Below, one piece after another: positions 28,410-37,842 of a stretch of DNA of 53,133 nt (position 1 is its first letter; each line of letters starts with the position of its first letter). A program made the position numbers and the translations under genes. The stretch lies in contig JAFGDW010000145.1 in the NCBI GenBank assembly GCA_016931935.1, positions 1-53,133 on the forward strand, read 5' to 3'. The notes under the pieces are model-generated. The model ran no database searches. It had not been told where the DNA came from and saw only the letters and a list, made by a program, of their open reading frames with translations. This stretch comes from Candidatus Zhuqueibacterota bacterium (lineage in GTDB: Bacteria; Zhuqueibacterota; Zhuqueibacteria; Thermofontimicrobiales; Thiofontviventaceae).

Positions 28410-30485
28410 CTATTTCATCAACGTCATTTTCCGAGTTGTTTTAAATTCTCCGACTTGTAACAAGTACAGATAAATACCGGAGGGTACATTTCCGCCTGAA
28501 TCATTTTTCCCATTCCATTGAATCATGTAGTCGCCGGATGATTTCGTATCGTTCACCAACGTTTTTACAATTTGTCCCCGCAGGTTGAATATTTGGAGCA
28601 TGATATGTGTTCTATTCTTCAACTGCGGTGGTACAGTGTAATTAATAAATGTTACAGGATTAAATGGATTCGGATAGTTTTGCCCTAATTCAAATCTTAA
28701 TGCGGTGTTGCGTTGTGAATGGTCGGCAACTTCTGTTATCACAAACGGCGTACTAAATCCGGACGTGTTCCCGGACTCATCCGTGGCAGTTGCTGTGATA
28801 TAGGAAAATGGTGGTAATTCTTCCAAATCCACAGAAAACGAACCGGCATCATCTGCTTCATCGGAACCAATAAATAGCCTGCCTTCATCCGATTCATCAG
28901 CGAAGACCTCGACAATCTGGCCGGGTTGTGCAGTTCCCTGAATACTAAGTTCGGAAATTGAAACGATAGTGGGCGCCATTAATTCCATATTGCCACCACT
29001 CCAGTTGCTAATTCCCATGCCTCCATTATGCGAGATTGCATTTTCACTAATGTGGTTGTGTAATGCATTCTCGCTCCCAACCGATACACCTTCCGCCAAA
29101 TTATAGCCGATTACATTTTCCAGGACATTCGTATAACGGGAAAAACTCCAGAAATAAACTCCGGCAGCACGATTGCCAAAAAGCTGCGTGAATGAGCTAT
29201 CAGTGCCAATCCAGTTGCCAATGACTTCGGTGCTATCTGCATTTATCATCGTGACTCCATCCAGATTTCCACCGATAAAATTGTACATCACCTGGTTTCC
29301 GTTGCTACCGTCCTGCATGGAGACACCTGCAGCATGATTGCCAATTGTGTCTGTTTCAGCCTGATTTATCCCGATCAAATTGTTCATGACCTGATTGTGT
29401 GATGAGCCGGTAATGAACACGCCAAATCGTGTATTGCCGGAAATGACATTACCAAGACTATCTTCTTCCGAACCGACAAGCGTTTCGCTGGCGCCAACAG
29501 TCAAAACAATACCATCGTAATTTCCGGCAGCAGTTTCGCCCCGATGATCGGTGCCGATTAAACATTCGGATATGATTGTTCCGCTTGCACCACTAACAAG
29601 GATGCCAGCATTTTGGAAATGCTGAATATTCATTCCATAAATAGAAATGTCATCAGCCGCTACTAACAACCCGGATTTGCGACCTTCGGTTAATGAGCCA
29701 TCCAACACAATTTCCGGCCCATCCGGATTAATATCACCAGCAACATTTTCCTGTGACCAACCATCGATGCTCATTCCCATATCTTCCAACGCCGGTAGCT
29801 CGGTAGCAGGTTTGATCCGCCAAATACCAATATCCGCTTCATATCCGGGATCGCTTATCGGGATAGCAAATGTAATCTCGTTACTCTCCGGAGTCATATT
29901 CGCCTGTTCAATCACCCAACGTAATGAGCCTTCGCCACTATTATTCGTGTTTGTGACAACCATCCCCTCGCCGGTTCCTGATCCGATTATAACATCGCCA
30001 TTCGAAATCGTATTAATTGTCATGGCCTGTCCGTTTATATCACTCACTTGCACATTCTGTAATTCCAGTGTTGCGCCGCCATTGGCTTGAGTAGCAAATT
30101 CAACTGATGCAAGCGTCCCACTTCCAATCGGTCCAGCGTTCACTCCCAACGTGGCGCCGCCGAAGGTAACTTTTCCGGGATTTGTGCTGTTGTCCACATC
30201 CGGGCCGACAGGTATTACCGTACGACCGGTACTGCTCAAAAAAGCGCCCATTGTTGCAGAGTTGGCATGCAGTACATTTGTATCGTACACCATATCAAAC
30301 TGAAACGCGCCAAGATTGCTGACATTTTCAATAAATACATCAACTGAAATTATTTGGCTCGATTCTGCTGTCTGCGTGGCCGGATCGATTCGAACAATCA
30401 GATTTTGAGCACGAAGTGATTGTATCATAAAAATTGGCATTAGCATAACAAGCGTAATTACAAAAACCATTATCTTTATTTTCAT
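28410..30485 (-). CDS. Secreted cohesin-like/right-handed beta-helix protein with NYPNPFNP tail
   Basis: 691 residues. The signal peptide ends at LRAQ. Residues ~27-160 look like a cohesin-type jelly roll (LGAFQFDMVYD, STGRTVIPVGPD, SGTLASVEF). The middle (~180-500) has many short NVISGNTRFGVFI / NLIGINQ / NWIGTDS units of a parallel beta-helix, as in carbohydrate-active or adhesive proteins. An Ig-like domain and the sorting tail (NYPNPFNPVT...RKMTLMK) end the protein. GGAGGT lies five bases before the ATG. No catalytic residues can be assigned. Confidence 0.82.
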   Translation of the reverse strand: MKIKIMVFVITLVMLMPIFMIQSLRAQNLIVRIDPATQTAESSQIISVDVFIENVSNLGAFQFDMVYDTNVLHANSATMGAFLSSTGRTVIPVGPDVDNSTNPGKVTFGGATLGVNAGPIGSGTLASVEFATQANGGATLELQNVQVSDINGQAMTINTISNGDVIIGSGTGEGMVVTNTNNSGEGSLRWVIEQANMTPESNEITFAIPISDPGYEADIGIWRIKPATELPALEDMGMSIDGWSQENVAGDINPDGPEIVLDGSLTEGRKSGLLVAADDISIYGMNIQHFQNAGILVSGASGTIISECLIGTDHRGETAAGNYDGIVLTVGASETLVGSEEDSLGNVISGNTRFGVFITGSSHNQVMNNLIGINQAETDTIGNHAAGVSMQDGSNGNQVMYNFIGGNLDGVTMINADSTEVIGNWIGTDSSFTQLFGNRAAGVYFWSFSRYTNVLENVIGYNLAEGVSVGSENALHNHISENAISHNGGMGISNWSGGNMELMAPTIVSISELSIQGTAQPGQIVEVFADESDEGRLFIGSDEADDAGSFSVDLEELPPFSYITATATDESGNTSGFSTPFVITEVADHSQRNTALRFELGQNYPNPFNPVTFINYTVPPQLKNRTHIMLQIFNLRGQIVKTLVNDTKSSGDYMIQWNGKNDSGGNVPSGIYLYLLQVGEFKTTRKMTLMK

Positions 30486-30607
30486 TCAGACCTCCAGGTG
30501 AGTAATAACTGAAACAGCATGATAGAATCAATGAGAACCGTTACATTTTTAATTATCCCATCAAGTTCATTATCTTTATAGAATACGAATTTGACGGATC
30601 GAATGGC

Positions 30608-30636
30608 TTTAAGCCGACAAAGAGCGTCGGCTTAAA
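30608..30636. repeat. Perfect hairpin next to the MITE
   Basis: TTTAAGCCGAC-N7-GTCGGCTTAAA is a perfect 11-base stem adjoining, and overlapping by four bases, the terminal repeat of the element at 30633-30727. The GTCGGCTT core recurs at 8865-8889. Confidence 0.65.
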
Positions 30637-30727
30637 GCGATGAAACGTCTCTGCTAAAGGGATGCGGCCCAAATAATGATTGAACTAACCCGCGCAAAAA
30701 ACGCGCGGGAAGCTCATCATCGCTTTA
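30633..30727. mobile_element. MITE-like element, complete copy
   Basis: 95 bases bounded by 11-base terminal inverted repeats, TAAAGCGATGA and TCATCGCTTTA, with an internal CCCGCGC-N7-GCGCGGG hairpin. The internal 84 bases match 1-84 at all but one position. It encodes nothing, so it would need a transposase in trans. It lies between two secreted-protein genes. Confidence 0.75.
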
Positions 30728-30851
30728 GACAGATCAGTTTAGATTAATTTTAAAAAAATCCGTTTTAATCCGTCACATCCGTTCGATCCGTGTTCTATTT
30801 TTTTAAATTTGCCTATCTATGATTCACACTTGAGTACCGGCCGTACGTTCC

Positions 30852-33599
30852 TTATTTAAGCAGCAACATTTTACGTGTCGACTTAAATGCCCCGGCATTC
30901 AAAGTATAAATATATATGCCCGATGGCACGCGTTCTCCGGCTTCATTCAGTCCATTCCATTGTATGGTGTATGTGTCCGGCGCTTTAGTTTCATTTACCA
31001 GTTTTCGTACAAGCTGTCCCTGCATATTGAAAATATTTAATGAAACAAACGAACTTGCAGGCAGGTCAAATCGGATAAATGTCGTGGGATTAAACGGATT
31101 GGGATAGTTTTGTTGTAACACAAATCCATCCGGAATTAGCTGATCACCGCTCCAATCGGTGTAATCCGCATCGACTGCGCCTACTTGAAGCTGATTGCCG
31201 TTAATATCCGTTAAAATGATATTCGCTATTTCAATCGGGGTGGAATTAGTCACGTTTCCGTCGAAATAAACCGTTACCAGTGTGCCGACGCCATCCGGGC
31301 CGTTTTGGTTTCCATAGCTGAACGCGCCAATCGTGTATCGGTTTTTAGCTGCATCTTTTGCCGGACCAAGAGTGATTACTTTATTTTCGGTGCTCGACAG
31401 AAATCCACCCAATTCAACATTTAAAACCTTAACGTTTTTCTGCTGCGATACCACATCAAACTGGAATGCGCCAAGATCGTGGACATTCGCAACGAACATT
31501 GTTAACGAAGGATATTTATCTGGCGACGACGGTTTATTCGCTGCAATTCGTACTGCAACGAATCGGTCATCCGATGGCTTCACCACACTGCTACCAAAGT
31601 TGGACATACCATTCAATGGCAGCGGCTTATTCCACCACGAGGCAATCAATTGTACATCAATAATATCAACATCGCCATCGCCCTGTCCTTCATTATCAAC
31701 ATCATAGACTTCGTCATAATTTGGATCGCCAACCTTTGTGTTCCAGTGCGCTGCTACAAGCTGCACGTCAATAATATCAATATCCTGGTCCCCATCGACA
31801 TCCGCCCAGAACCGGGTCGTGACATTAATTTCGCCGTCTTCATCTACTACAGCAATCTGAGAGCCTTTGGTATCGCTGATTTTCACATTTTTCAGATCAA
31901 TCGGTGACATCCCTTCAGCCATTGGTGTCCATGAAATTGTGGCTAACACACCACTACCGTTTGGGCCGGCTTGTGCGCCCAGACTGGCAGATCCAAACAC
32001 CACCGATCCGATTGAATTATTAATGTCCGGGCCAACCGGAATCACCGATCGACCGGTACTGCCAAGAAAATCACCCGCGGCTACATCGGATGCCTGAGCA
32101 ACCTGCAAAACGACGCCATCATAGTCAATCTCAAATTCAAAACTACCTAAATCTGTAATGCCATCCAACACAACATTAACGGAAGCCGGATGCCCGACGC
32201 GCATCTCGCTCACAGGGGGATCAAACCGAATAACTGGCATATCAGACGAGAACATAATAGCAAACTCGCTTAAGTGACTGACAGTGCCGCAGATGATATT
32301 TGCATTTACATCAAGCGATGTAGTAATATCTGTCCACTGTCCCGGTGGATTTTCGTATACCTGGAGTTTCAGGGCTGCTTCCTGAGCGGGCGTCATACCA
32401 GCATCATTATAAGGGATACAAATTTCCACGTTACCGGAAAATGATGCTGTTGTTTCGATATCATAATAAACCGGCGATCCGGACGGTACAACCTGAAATC
32501 CCCCGGGTGGCGGCGTGCCATTTGATGTGGTGGACACAGTCGTGTTCCCAGCGCCCGTTACATTATCGAATGTAATTTCCACACCACTTCCGGGATTGAC
32601 TGTTACATTCGTACCGGTTGGTGTATTGTTTGATGGACCGGATGCAGGCGTAGGCACGACCTCATCCAGATAGACTCCACCTTCATAGATTCCCGCCAAA
32701 TGCCCCCATACGTACACCATCACCTGCTTCACCACATAATTCGAAGGAAACGTCGATATACCTGACCAATCAAAACTCAATGAATTCCAAACGGCATTAT
32801 TGTCACCAAAAGTGTCGTAACTAAGTTCCTGGGCAGTGCCGTTATAAAAATAACGGTCTTTTGCCTGATCGTTATCGTAAACCCGTACATACAAATTGGC
32901 ATAAATTTTTGAATACCCCATACAATCGGCAATTCGTATGGTATATCCACTGGCTGACTGCCATGTTGCGTTGCTGGTTAAATCCGGCGATTTCATTTGC
33001 ATAATCCAAAAAGTACCACTCAGGCCACCAGTAATTCCATGCCCGTTAAGTGTACCGATACTAAACGAACCATCATTATTTGCCGGGTCCAGTCCCGGAG
33101 GATTGGGATAATTGACATCACCTTTCCAGATAGAAAAGAAATTCGATGATACGGGACCTCCACCGCCGTCTCCATATGGACCGGAAACTGTCCAACCCTG
33201 TACCGTGCCATCATCAAAATTAAATGTGCCTACTGGTGATGAAATTGTAAAATAAGCGTTGCTCAAGTCGTAAAGCGTATGGTCGGAAGCTCGCTGGACT
33301 CGGACGACGCAAATTGTTGATTTATAATTATTGGGAATAGTCCACATGAAGGAGCCGTCGTTATCAGTGCCTGGCGCTAAAATTAACCAATACGTTGCCC
33401 CCCAACCGTCAAAACTGATTGAAATTTGTATCGGATCCGAAAAGCCAGAGCTGTTCCATTTTATTTCATGCTGTGTTCCCGCCTGCCAGTTTTCGCCGCC
33501 ATTAGGGGATATAAGTGTTATTGTTTGCGCCGGCATTATTGAGGCGAATGCCAGCACCACTGAAGCTATCATAAGAAACGTGTATCCCGTTTTTTTCAT
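30852..33599 (-). CDS. Secreted protein with two cohesin-like modules, a dockerin and NYPNPFNP tail
   Basis: 915 residues from ATG 33599 (GGGAG upstream). After the signal peptide, ITLISPNGGENWQAGTQHEIKW is a Kre9/Knh1-like N-terminal domain. A jelly-roll segment follows. The first cohesin-like domain (~453-590) has LGSFEFEIDYD and STGRSVIPVGPD. A type I dockerin (~597-655) has paired calcium loops (DVDGDQDIDIIDVQ and QGDGDVDIIDVQ). A second cohesin-like domain (~690-800) has LGAFQFDVVS. The sorting tail NYPNPFNPTT ends the protein. Cohesin and dockerin normally bind each other between proteins, so having both suggests self-assembly or scaffolding with the neighbouring cohesin-like protein. 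Catalysis is not evident. Confidence 0.85.
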   Translation of the reverse strand: MKKTGYTFLMIASVVLAFASIMPAQTITLISPNGGENWQAGTQHEIKWNSSGFSDPIQISISFDGWGATYWLILAPGTDNDGSFMWTIPNNYKSTICVVRVQRASDHTLYDLSNAYFTISSPVGTFNFDDGTVQGWTVSGPYGDGGGGPVSSNFFSIWKGDVNYPNPPGLDPANNDGSFSIGTLNGHGITGGLSGTFWIMQMKSPDLTSNATWQSASGYTIRIADCMGYSKIYANLYVRVYDNDQAKDRYFYNGTAQELSYDTFGDNNAVWNSLSFDWSGISTFPSNYVVKQVMVYVWGHLAGIYEGGVYLDEVVPTPASGPSNNTPTGTNVTVNPGSGVEITFDNVTGAGNTTVSTTSNGTPPPGGFQVVPSGSPVYYDIETTASFSGNVEICIPYNDAGMTPAQEAALKLQVYENPPGQWTDITTSLDVNANIICGTVSHLSEFAIMFSSDMPVIRFDPPVSEMRVGHPASVNVVLDGITDLGSFEFEIDYDGVVLQVAQASDVAAGDFLGSTGRSVIPVGPDINNSIGSVVFGSASLGAQAGPNGSGVLATISWTPMAEGMSPIDLKNVKISDTKGSQIAVVDEDGEINVTTRFWADVDGDQDIDIIDVQLVAAHWNTKVGDPNYDEVYDVDNEGQGDGDVDIIDVQLIASWWNKPLPLNGMSNFGSSVVKPSDDRFVAVRIAANKPSSPDKYPSLTMFVANVHDLGAFQFDVVSQQKNVKVLNVELGGFLSSTENKVITLGPAKDAAKNRYTIGAFSYGNQNGPDGVGTLVTVYFDGNVTNSTPIEIANIILTDINGNQLQVGAVDADYTDWSGDQLIPDGFVLQQNYPNPFNPTTFIRFDLPASSFVSLNIFNMQGQLVRKLVNETKAPDTYTIQWNGLNEAGERVPSGIYIYTLNAGAFKSTRKMLLLK

Positions 33600-33850
33600 A
33601 ATAATTCTCCCATAAAAAATAAAATGTTTCACGCGATTTACGTGTTGTTCCAATATTACGATTGGAATTTGTAAATTACATAAAACCTATTGGGAAAATT
33701 TAAATAAATTTGATGGTACGGGCGTTGCTGTCGATTAATTTAATTAGTGATCCTTTGAAAAGGTTTTCCTCCAGCGATTTGCAAAAATGAGTCAGCTATC
33801 TTATATTACTATTGTCAACAAATATAAGCTAAAACCACAGGAGGATCGCC

Positions 33851-34183
33851 ATGTTATATGCAGGTAATGATTTACACAAGCATTATCTCGTGATTTCTGT
33901 GATTAACTAACATGGGCACGAGCTATCATCAAATTGTATCAACAATGATTCAAAGTCACTCATCAGTTATTTTATTCAGTATAGCAAGCCAATCAAAGTA
34001 GTAATCGAAGCGACTCTAAACTGGTACTGGATCGTTGATTTATTAGATGAGTTAGGATACGAAATTGTCTTGGCACATCCAAGACGTTTACGGACGATAT
34101 TCGATACAAAATATGTTGATTATAAGATTAGCAGTAACACATTAGTTCAGCTGAAATATGTTCATAATCATTTAAATTATTAG
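33851..34183 (+). pseudogene. IS110-family transposase remnant
   Basis: The frame MLYAGNDLHKHYLVISVIN*HGHELSS, then KPIKVVIEATLNWYWIVDLLDELGYE and VLAHPRRLRTI, matches the N-terminal DEDD domain of IS110-family recombinases. It carries TAA at 33908-33910 and ends at TAG 34181, so only about 110 of the usual 300-400 residues remain. The D of DLHK and E of EAT survive, but the usual DKIDS-type Asp region reads DYKISS. The element is dead. The ~100 bases upstream would correspond to the left end. Confidence 0.8.
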
Positions 34184-34338
34184 CATCGCTGGACAATACC
34201 CAATTACGCTCGTTAAAATTTAATGCGTTTGTAAATGAAAATTCTTCATTTTTCATGGGTCTTCGTTCAGGCGCTAATTCGACTCTATCACATTAAGAAA
34301 AAATTAATAGATTTTACTCTGAATTCTATAAAACAAGT
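34184..34338. other. Intergenic region, no gene seen
   Basis: AT-rich sequence between the transposase remnant and the REP-like palindrome. It may be decayed IS110 sequence, but no homology is visible by eye. Confidence 0.35.
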
Positions 34339-34446
34339 GTCATTCTCGCATGCTTTTAGCGGGAATCCGGCAGTGGACTCCCGATAAAAGCCCTGCCTGT
34401 CTTCCATAAAACAAGAAGACACAGGACACAGCAATCGGGAGTGACA
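34339..34446. repeat. REP-like nested palindrome
   Basis: GCTTTTAGCGGGAATCC (34352-34368) pairs at 14 of 17 positions with GGACTCCCGATAAAAGC (34375-34391). An outer pair GTCATTCTCG / CGGGAGTGAC flanks it. It is noncoding. Confidence 0.5.
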
Positions 34447-34653
34447 AAAACGGTAATGTGTCAAAGTAGAACTAAATAATAGAATTCAATACGAATGAGC
34501 GATGCATTGCAAATTGAAAAAGGCAATTTCATCGCAATTTTCTGTGGGAGTTCTTTTCAGTAGGCTAAATAAAAGTCATTTTTATTTATGAACTATTTCC
34601 AGGATTTGTAATGAAGATATAAAAAGGTTTCCTCAATACTGAAGATGTTTAAT

Positions 34654-35856
34654 TTAATCATCATCAATGCCATTCATACCATATTTTTTGATTCGATAAC
34701 GCATCGTTTCCCGGCTTAGTTTCAATAGCCGGGCGGCTTTGGAAACATTGCCTTTGGCGATATCCATCACTTGACGGATAACTGCTTTTTCCAACTCTTC
34801 AAACGATATACCATGCGACGGGATATTGATTTCCAGCTTATCCACAGCATTGACGCGAACCGGATAATTTTTCACAATATGACCGGCGCCGAGATTCAAA
34901 TCATCCGGATCGACGACTGACGTCTCATTTAGCAACACCGCTCGTTCAACACGATTTTTCAGTTCACGTACGTTGCCAGGCCAGGGGTATCGTAACAACA
35001 TTTCTTTCGATTGTTCTGAAAAACCGCGCACATTTCTCCCATGCTCCTTGTTGGCGAGTACGCGAAAATGTTCCGCCAGCATAATAATATCTATATCACG
35101 TTCGCGTAATGGTGGGACTTTGATTGTGATGACATCGAGCCGGTAATACAAATCTTCCCGAAACAATTGCTTTTGTACAAGGTCAAACAAGTCACGATTA
35201 GTGGCTGCAACAATCCGTATGGTAACTCTAATATTCTCCACGCCTCCAACTCGGCGAAATACTTGTTCGTCGAGAACCTTCAGTAGTTTGGCCTGAAGTT
35301 GAATATTCAAGTCGCCGATTTCATCAAGGAAGAACGAACCGCCATCGGCCAATTCCAGCAACCCGCGTTTCATTTGTTTGGCGTCGGTGTACGCGCCTTT
35401 CTCGTATCCAAACAGCTCAGTCTCCAGTAAATTATCCGGCAACGTGGTACAGTTAATTTCCACAAATGGTTCGCTCGCATTGGCGCTGGCATTATGAATT
35501 GCACGGGCCACAAGCTCTTTCCCGGTGCCACTTTCACCAAGTATTAATACGGTAGCATTTGGTGAGTGAGCAACTTTTTCGATATTATCGTACAGCTTTT
35601 TCATCGCTGCACACTGGCCAAGAATATTGTAATAATTTTTCAGGGTGCTTGATTCCATACCGAAGGATAAAAATGGTTCGTCAGGCAAATATGCTGGAAA
35701 ATTAATTGACGGACGTGCCTGATAAGATATAATTATCGGCTTCGGCCGCGGAATTGTTAGCCGCATTGGATGATCATGACTAACTTGATGTATGCCCAAT
35801 CGAAGCAGATTCTTTTTACGGTTTACCATTTTAAGAAAATAATTTAATTCCTGCAC
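34654..35856 (-). CDS. Sigma-54-dependent activator without receiver domain
   Basis: 400 residues. The AAA+ core has Walker A GESGTGKE (about 104-111), a GAFTGA-loop variant GAYTDA (about 153-158), Walker B FFLDEIGD and the R-finger region [12 protein letters not shown] Fis-type HTH closes the protein ([24 protein letters not shown]). The ~80-residue N terminus has no receiver, PAS or GAF domain, so control may be by protein contact or level. The indicated start is GTG; ATG 35829 is an alternative. It ends the nine-gene run that begins with the giant surface gene, and is 23 bases after the FlgD-Ig/OmpA-like gene, so it is a candidate regulator of that cluster. Confidence 0.9.
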   Translation of the reverse strand: MQELNYFLKMVNRKKNLLRLGIHQVSHDHPMRLTIPRPKPIIISYQARPSINFPAYLPDEPFLSFGMESSTLKNYYNILGQCAAMKKLYDNIEKVAHSPNATVLILGESGTGKELVARAIHNASANASEPFVEINCTTLPDNLLETELFGYEKGAYTDAKQMKRGLLELADGGSFFLDEIGDLNIQLQAKLLKVLDEQVFRRVGGVENIRVTIRIVAATNRDLFDLVQKQLFREDLYYRLDVITIKVPPLRERDIDIIMLAEHFRVLANKEHGRNVRGFSEQSKEMLLRYPWPGNVRELKNRVERAVLLNETSVVDPDDLNLGAGHIVKNYPVRVNAVDKLEINIPSHGISFEELEKAVIRQVMDIAKGNVSKAARLLKLSRETMRYRIKKYGMNGIDDD

Positions 35857-35879
35857 CTATTATTCGTGAATTATCGGGC

Positions 35880-36728
35880 TCAATAAATCAAATGAATCCA
35901 CACACATTGCTTCCCAATATTGTGAACCGAGAAAAACGATTCAGTCACTTTCAACTCATCTTCAAGTTGCTTTAGAAAATCATCGCGTTGGGGATGTGCT
36001 GATTCAATTTTTGCTTTGCCGGTATGGTAGTAATAACGTACTAATGAAGCGGTCTCAGCAATGATTTTTTGCGATGCCGGTAACATTCCGAATCCATGGA
36101 CTGAAAACAACTGATCATGTGAGATACCGATATGGACACCCTGGGAATCTATCATGCAGATTGCCGGAATGGAAAACGGTTCCCCCGGGAATGTGCGCTT
36201 GTTTCCGGCTTTGTCCACCGGCGTAAAACTGAAACTGTATTGTTGCCCCGGTTCAAGCAATTTGCCATCGTTACTGCGGCCATCCCATACGATTGTTGAT
36301 GGTGGGTCACCTTCTCCGGTCATCGTGCAGAAGACTGCTCCGGTTCCGGACAATATTTTAAAATCCCAATTGCGAATGTTTTTAAAATTAACTTGAAATT
36401 CCTTCACCGTTCCTGCTTGAATCGCTGCTAAATTTGTTGCCGGAAGCTGCAGTCTAGGTGGTTCTTTCAGTACAGCTTGATTCATCTGCGGATCAGCTTG
36501 AATAGACGACCAATCAATACGCTCAGGTATCTGGACAACATCACTGTAATCCGGATGCAAAATAAACGGGAATTTTTCCTCTTCGGTTGGTCCCTGATAT
36601 GCTGCCTCCACAACAATATCGGATAAACCGTTTGAACTGTCAGGCTTCGCAGTTTTGGAATTCGTCGTTGCGGCACATAGCGCCACAGGCAGGCTCAATA
36701 TCATAGAAATAATTATATATTTGTACAT
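35880..36728 (-). CDS. Periplasmic protein with FlgD-Ig domain and degenerate OmpA-like C terminus
   Basis: 282 residues with a signal peptide (about 1-20). Residues ~110-195 contain a FlgD-type Ig domain (STIVWDGRSNDGKLLEPGQQYSF, here split: STIVWDGRSNDG and LLEPGQQYSF). The last ~90 residues (DQLFSVHGFGMLPASQKI, ETASLVRYYY) follow the spacing of OmpA/Pal domains but lack the usual peptidoglycan-binding D and R motif, so that part is uncertain. GGGAG precedes the ATG. It follows tonB by 67 bases and may link the motor to the wall or outer membrane. Confidence 0.65.
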   Translation of the reverse strand: MYKYIIISMILSLPVALCAATTNSKTAKPDSSNGLSDIVVEAAYQGPTEEEKFPFILHPDYSDVVQIPERIDWSSIQADPQMNQAVLKEPPRLQLPATNLAAIQAGTVKEFQVNFKNIRNWDFKILSGTGAVFCTMTGEGDPPSTIVWDGRSNDGKLLEPGQQYSFSFTPVDKAGNKRTFPGEPFSIPAICMIDSQGVHIGISHDQLFSVHGFGMLPASQKIIAETASLVRYYYHTGKAKIESAHPQRDDFLKQLEDELKVTESFFSVHNIGKQCVWIHLIY

Positions 36729-36795
36729 GGTAACTCCCTTTTTGATATGCTTTCTAAAATCCAGTCATGCGTTTATAGTACATTAAACTCAATGA

Positions 36796-37821
36796 TTAAA
36801 TCACAAACTGAAATGTTATCACACCAGTCTGATCAAAGCGTTTATCGAGATTACCAAGCGCTACAAATTGCCATGTTCTCAACGCCTCAATCACCACCCG
36901 ATCCCATTCACGGGATCCACTGGTGCGTTCCACGATGATGTTTTCCTTTATCTTACCGTTTTCCATAACTGTAAACCGCAATGAAATTGTTGCACCAACA
37001 CCCTGGCGTTGAGCCCAGACAGGAAACGCTGGTACTTTTTTACTAATTATTTGGCGATTCGCTAGCTGACCGGAAATAAATGTTTGAGTCTGTTTTAATA
37101 GATCAAAACTCTTTTCACGCGCAATCGGCGCTACCGTTTGTTGTTGTGGTGGTTGCGATTCGAAGGTACGATTCAAATCAGTTTTTTGAGAATCATTTAA
37201 TGATAACCATGCCGGTTGTGTCGATGCCGGTTGAAATCGTGCACCTTTTGTTGATGTTGATGCCAGTTGAATTTTTCGTTCCGGCTGCAAATCAATTTTC
37301 TTTGGTACGTGAATGCGATCATCATCGCGTGTGCCCTTTGCCGGTGATATTTTTAGTACATCGTTTGATGAATTCAAACTAATTTTGCATGCCGGTTTAT
37401 TGTCCATTTTTATTGGCACCTGTTTTCGTTGCATATCAAACCGTTTTTGGCTATCCATTGCCAATGCCAATTTTGGAGTTTCTGATTCAACCGGCGTTGA
37501 TACAACGGGCGCTTCATTTTTGACTTCAACCTGTTTTGACCGCTGCCAGAATTTTCGTTCTTTTTTCACTTCAACCGGCTTCTCCGGCACAGCAGTCAGA
37601 TCAATGAATTCAATTTGCCGAATGGGTGGCTCTTCTGAAATTTCTTTACCAGCGACATGCAACAGAGCAATACTAACCCCAACATGAATCAACACCGACA
37701 GGAAAAATCCACTGGTGAGTCGCCGGGATTCCTTTTTCAACATGCTGCAACAGGCCGACCTGTATTTTATTAATACATTAAACCGATCTGCGCACCATAT
37801 GTTTTTCATTTTATAATTCAT
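36796..37821 (-). CDS. TonB-family energy transducer
   Basis: About 341 residues. A single TM near the N terminus (SGFFLSVLIHVGVSIALLHV) has the S-x3-H arrangement seen in TonB (S16/H20). A long basic, Gln/Lys-rich periplasmic stretch and a C-terminal TonB domain follow (VGATISLRFTVMENGKI, SGSREWDRVVIEALRTWQF, ITFQFVI). ATG 37821 has GAGG nine bases upstream; start codons 5' of it are weaker. The gene is 21 bases after the second exbD. It should carry proton-motive force to an outer-membrane or surface partner. No TonB-dependent receptor is in the window, so its client may be the co-encoded envelope proteins. Confidence 0.88.
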   Translation of the reverse strand: MNYKMKNIWCADRFNVLIKYRSACCSMLKKESRRLTSGFFLSVLIHVGVSIALLHVAGKEISEEPPIRQIEFIDLTAVPEKPVEVKKERKFWQRSKQVEVKNEAPVVSTPVESETPKLALAMDSQKRFDMQRKQVPIKMDNKPACKISLNSSNDVLKISPAKGTRDDDRIHVPKKIDLQPERKIQLASTSTKGARFQPASTQPAWLSLNDSQKTDLNRTFESQPPQQQTVAPIAREKSFDLLKQTQTFISGQLANRQIISKKVPAFPVWAQRQGVGATISLRFTVMENGKIKENIIVERTSGSREWDRVVIEALRTWQFVALGNLDKRFDQTGVITFQFVI

Positions 37822-37842
37822 GTGTATTATCCTCATCGTCAA

